Positions 62,966 to 64,000 of a stretch of DNA of 64,000 nt are shown in pieces (the stretch's first letter is position 1; each line of letters opens with the position of its first letter). Origin of the DNA: Spartinivicinus ruber (GTDB lineage Bacteria > Pseudomonadota > Gammaproteobacteria > Pseudomonadales > Zooshikellaceae); assembly GCF_011009015.1 (NCBI RefSeq), contig NZ_CP048878.1, positions 5,176,354 through 5,240,353 on the forward strand, in the 5' to 3' direction. The translations under genes and the position numbers were made by a program. Below the pieces are notes generated by a model. The model had not been told where the DNA came from and made no database searches. It saw only the letters and a list, made by a program, of their open reading frames with translations.

Positions 62966-64000
62966 TTAGCTCCACTTTTTACGCTTTATTCTCTTCAGCT
63001 TTTTCTCCAGTTTTTTCAACGCTTGCTTCGGTGTTACCTTACCTGCCAGCACATTATGTACAGCATTAAAGAATAAGTTACTGACTTGATTATATTTTGA
63101 TTTTGTCACAGTGGATGGTCGTACCACACTTTGCTCTAAAGATTTTACTAACGTTTCAGCCACTGGTGCTGAAGCAACTATCTCTTTATCCTCATATAGG
63201 TTTTTAATAGTAGGATTAAATGCACCTTTTAAGAGTCGCTGTTTTTGAATGTCGTAGCTGGTTAAGAATAGAGTTAAATCAGCTGCTAGTTTAGGGTTAT
63301 TAGAGTATTTTGAAACAGCCAATTGCCAACCACCTAAAGTAGATGCATGCTTGCCTTCATCTCCCCCTTTAGGTAATGCAACAATACCCACTTTACCTTT
63401 GATAGCACTATCTTTTCCCTGAGCTAATGCCCAAGCATAAGGCCAGTTGCGCATAAACACAGCATTGCCTGATTGAAAAACCCCTCTGGCTTCTTCTTCA
63501 GTATAATTTAAAACCCCTGGTGGTGAGATTTGACCAACCCACTGTCCTGCCAATGAGAGTGCCGATTGAGCCGCTTTTGAGTTAACGGTAATGTTGCCTT
63601 TATTATTAACAATTGAACCACCATTATAACTGGAAAGCCATTCTAAAGCGTTACAGGTCAGCCCTTCATAGGCACGCCCTTGCCATACATATCCCCACAA
63701 CTGAGCATTACCATTTTCGCGTTCTTTCGCTTGAATTGTTTTAGCAATATCCGACAACTGCTGCCAAGTAGTAGGAACCGGCTGATTATATTTCTCTAGT
63801 AAATCCTTCCGATAATATAAAAGCGCCGTATCGACAAACCAGGGCATAGCAACCAATTTTCCCGCGACAGTATTATTTTCGACTAACGTAGGAAAATGCT
63901 GTTTTTCTATACCTTTAGTAAATGGAAATAAGTCAACTAAATGATTAGCTAATAACCCAGGCCAAATAATATCTATTTGAAAGACATCAATATCACTGCT
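62966..64000 (-). CDS. aglE: Sugar ABC transporter substrate-binding protein (5' end outside window)
   Basis: 345 residues visible. The frame is open to the right edge; the ORF beginning at 63856 is only an internal TTG. Sequence such as IDIIWPGLLANHLVDLFPFT, VAMPWFVDTALLYYRKDLLE, FQSGNAVFMRNWPYAWALAQ and TLGGWQLAVSKYSNNPKLAA is typical of family-1 extracellular sugar-binding proteins. The signal peptide lies outside. First visible gene of the agl-type operon. Confidence 0.92.
   Translation of the reverse strand, partial: SSDIDVFQIDIIWPGLLANHLVDLFPFTKGIEKQHFPTLVENNTVAGKLVAMPWFVDTALLYYRKDLLEKYNQPVPTTWQQLSDIAKTIQAKERENGNAQLWGYVWQGRAYEGLTCNALEWLSSYNGGSIVNNKGNITVNSKAAQSALSLAGQWVGQISPPGVLNYTEEEARGVFQSGNAVFMRNWPYAWALAQGKDSAIKGKVGIVALPKGGDEGKHASTLGGWQLAVSKYSNNPKLAADLTLFLTSYDIQKQRLLKGAFNPTIKNLYEDKEIVASAPVAETLVKSLEQSVVRPSTVTKSKYNQVSNLFFNAVHNVLAGKVTPKQALKKLEKKLKRIKRKKWS

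Noticed and set aside
1-64000. tRNA, rRNA, CRISPR arrays, prophage
   Set aside because: I saw no cloverleaf-like sequences, no regular spacer-repeat pattern and no phage genes; the Rhs/VgrG genes belong to type VI secretion rather than a phage.

Overview
This window looks like chromosomal DNA from a low-to-moderate GC gammaproteobacterium, probably a marine, Oceanospirillales-type organism (Zooshikella/Spartinivicinus-like; an inference from gene content, not a database match). Pointers are the divergent maoP-hdfR pair in the same arrangement as in E. coli, E. coli-type tdk, trmH, tesB and rtcB genes, a type VI secretion vgrG-DUF4123-rhs operon, and an AT-rich accessory stretch of secreted proteins. 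No rRNA, tRNA, CRISPR array or phage block was found.

Layout. 0-6.7 kb (minus): vgrG, DUF4123 adaptor and a large Rhs toxin whose C-terminal toxin domain runs off the left edge. 7.6-11.9 kb: a degenerate methyltransferase-like protein, an ammonium transporter fused to a chemoreceptor signalling domain, a small unknown protein and an OmpW-like porin. 12-17.9 kb: an RmlD-like protein lacking its catalytic residues, a REC-PAS-histidine kinase, a secreted I9-propeptide-like protein, RtcB RNA ligase and an HD hydrolase. 17.9-26.7 kb: FMN reductase, GFA protein, MFS transporter, then a PhnZ/TmpB-like HD protein with a GntR regulator and a BCCT transporter (plausibly uptake and catabolism of a quaternary-ammonium compound), two tandem periplasmic binding proteins and a GNAT acetyltransferase. 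26.8-36.5 kb: tesB, trmH, an SDR, mtfA-like peptidase, a DUF4139 protein, a RimB-RimK fusion, maoP/hdfR and a putatively Fur-regulated secreted protein. 36.7-44.3 kb: flavin reductase, CdsA-like and PlsC-like phospholipid enzymes, a solute-binding protein, thymidine kinase, and a DadA-like oxidase divergent from a LysR regulator.

45-58 kb is the accessory part: a GATM-like amidinotransferase with a metallophosphoesterase; two tandem paralogous secreted Ig-like-repeat proteins, the second split by an IS1595-family element whose 8-bp target duplication and pre-insertion reading frame can be reconstructed exactly; several secreted proteins of unknown function; a PEP-CTERM-like protein and a matrixin-like metalloprotease with Gln in place of the first zinc His. 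58-64 kb (minus) is an alpha-glucoside uptake and hydrolysis operon (binding protein, two permeases, GH13 alpha-glucosidase) followed by its LacI-type regulator; no transport ATPase is visible.

Across the window a short intergenic motif (TCATTCnCGAAGRRTA) recurs at least seven times, in one place as the end of an about 110-bp element with imperfect inverted termini. It is not explained by any gene and appears to be an uncharacterised dispersed repeat of this genome.
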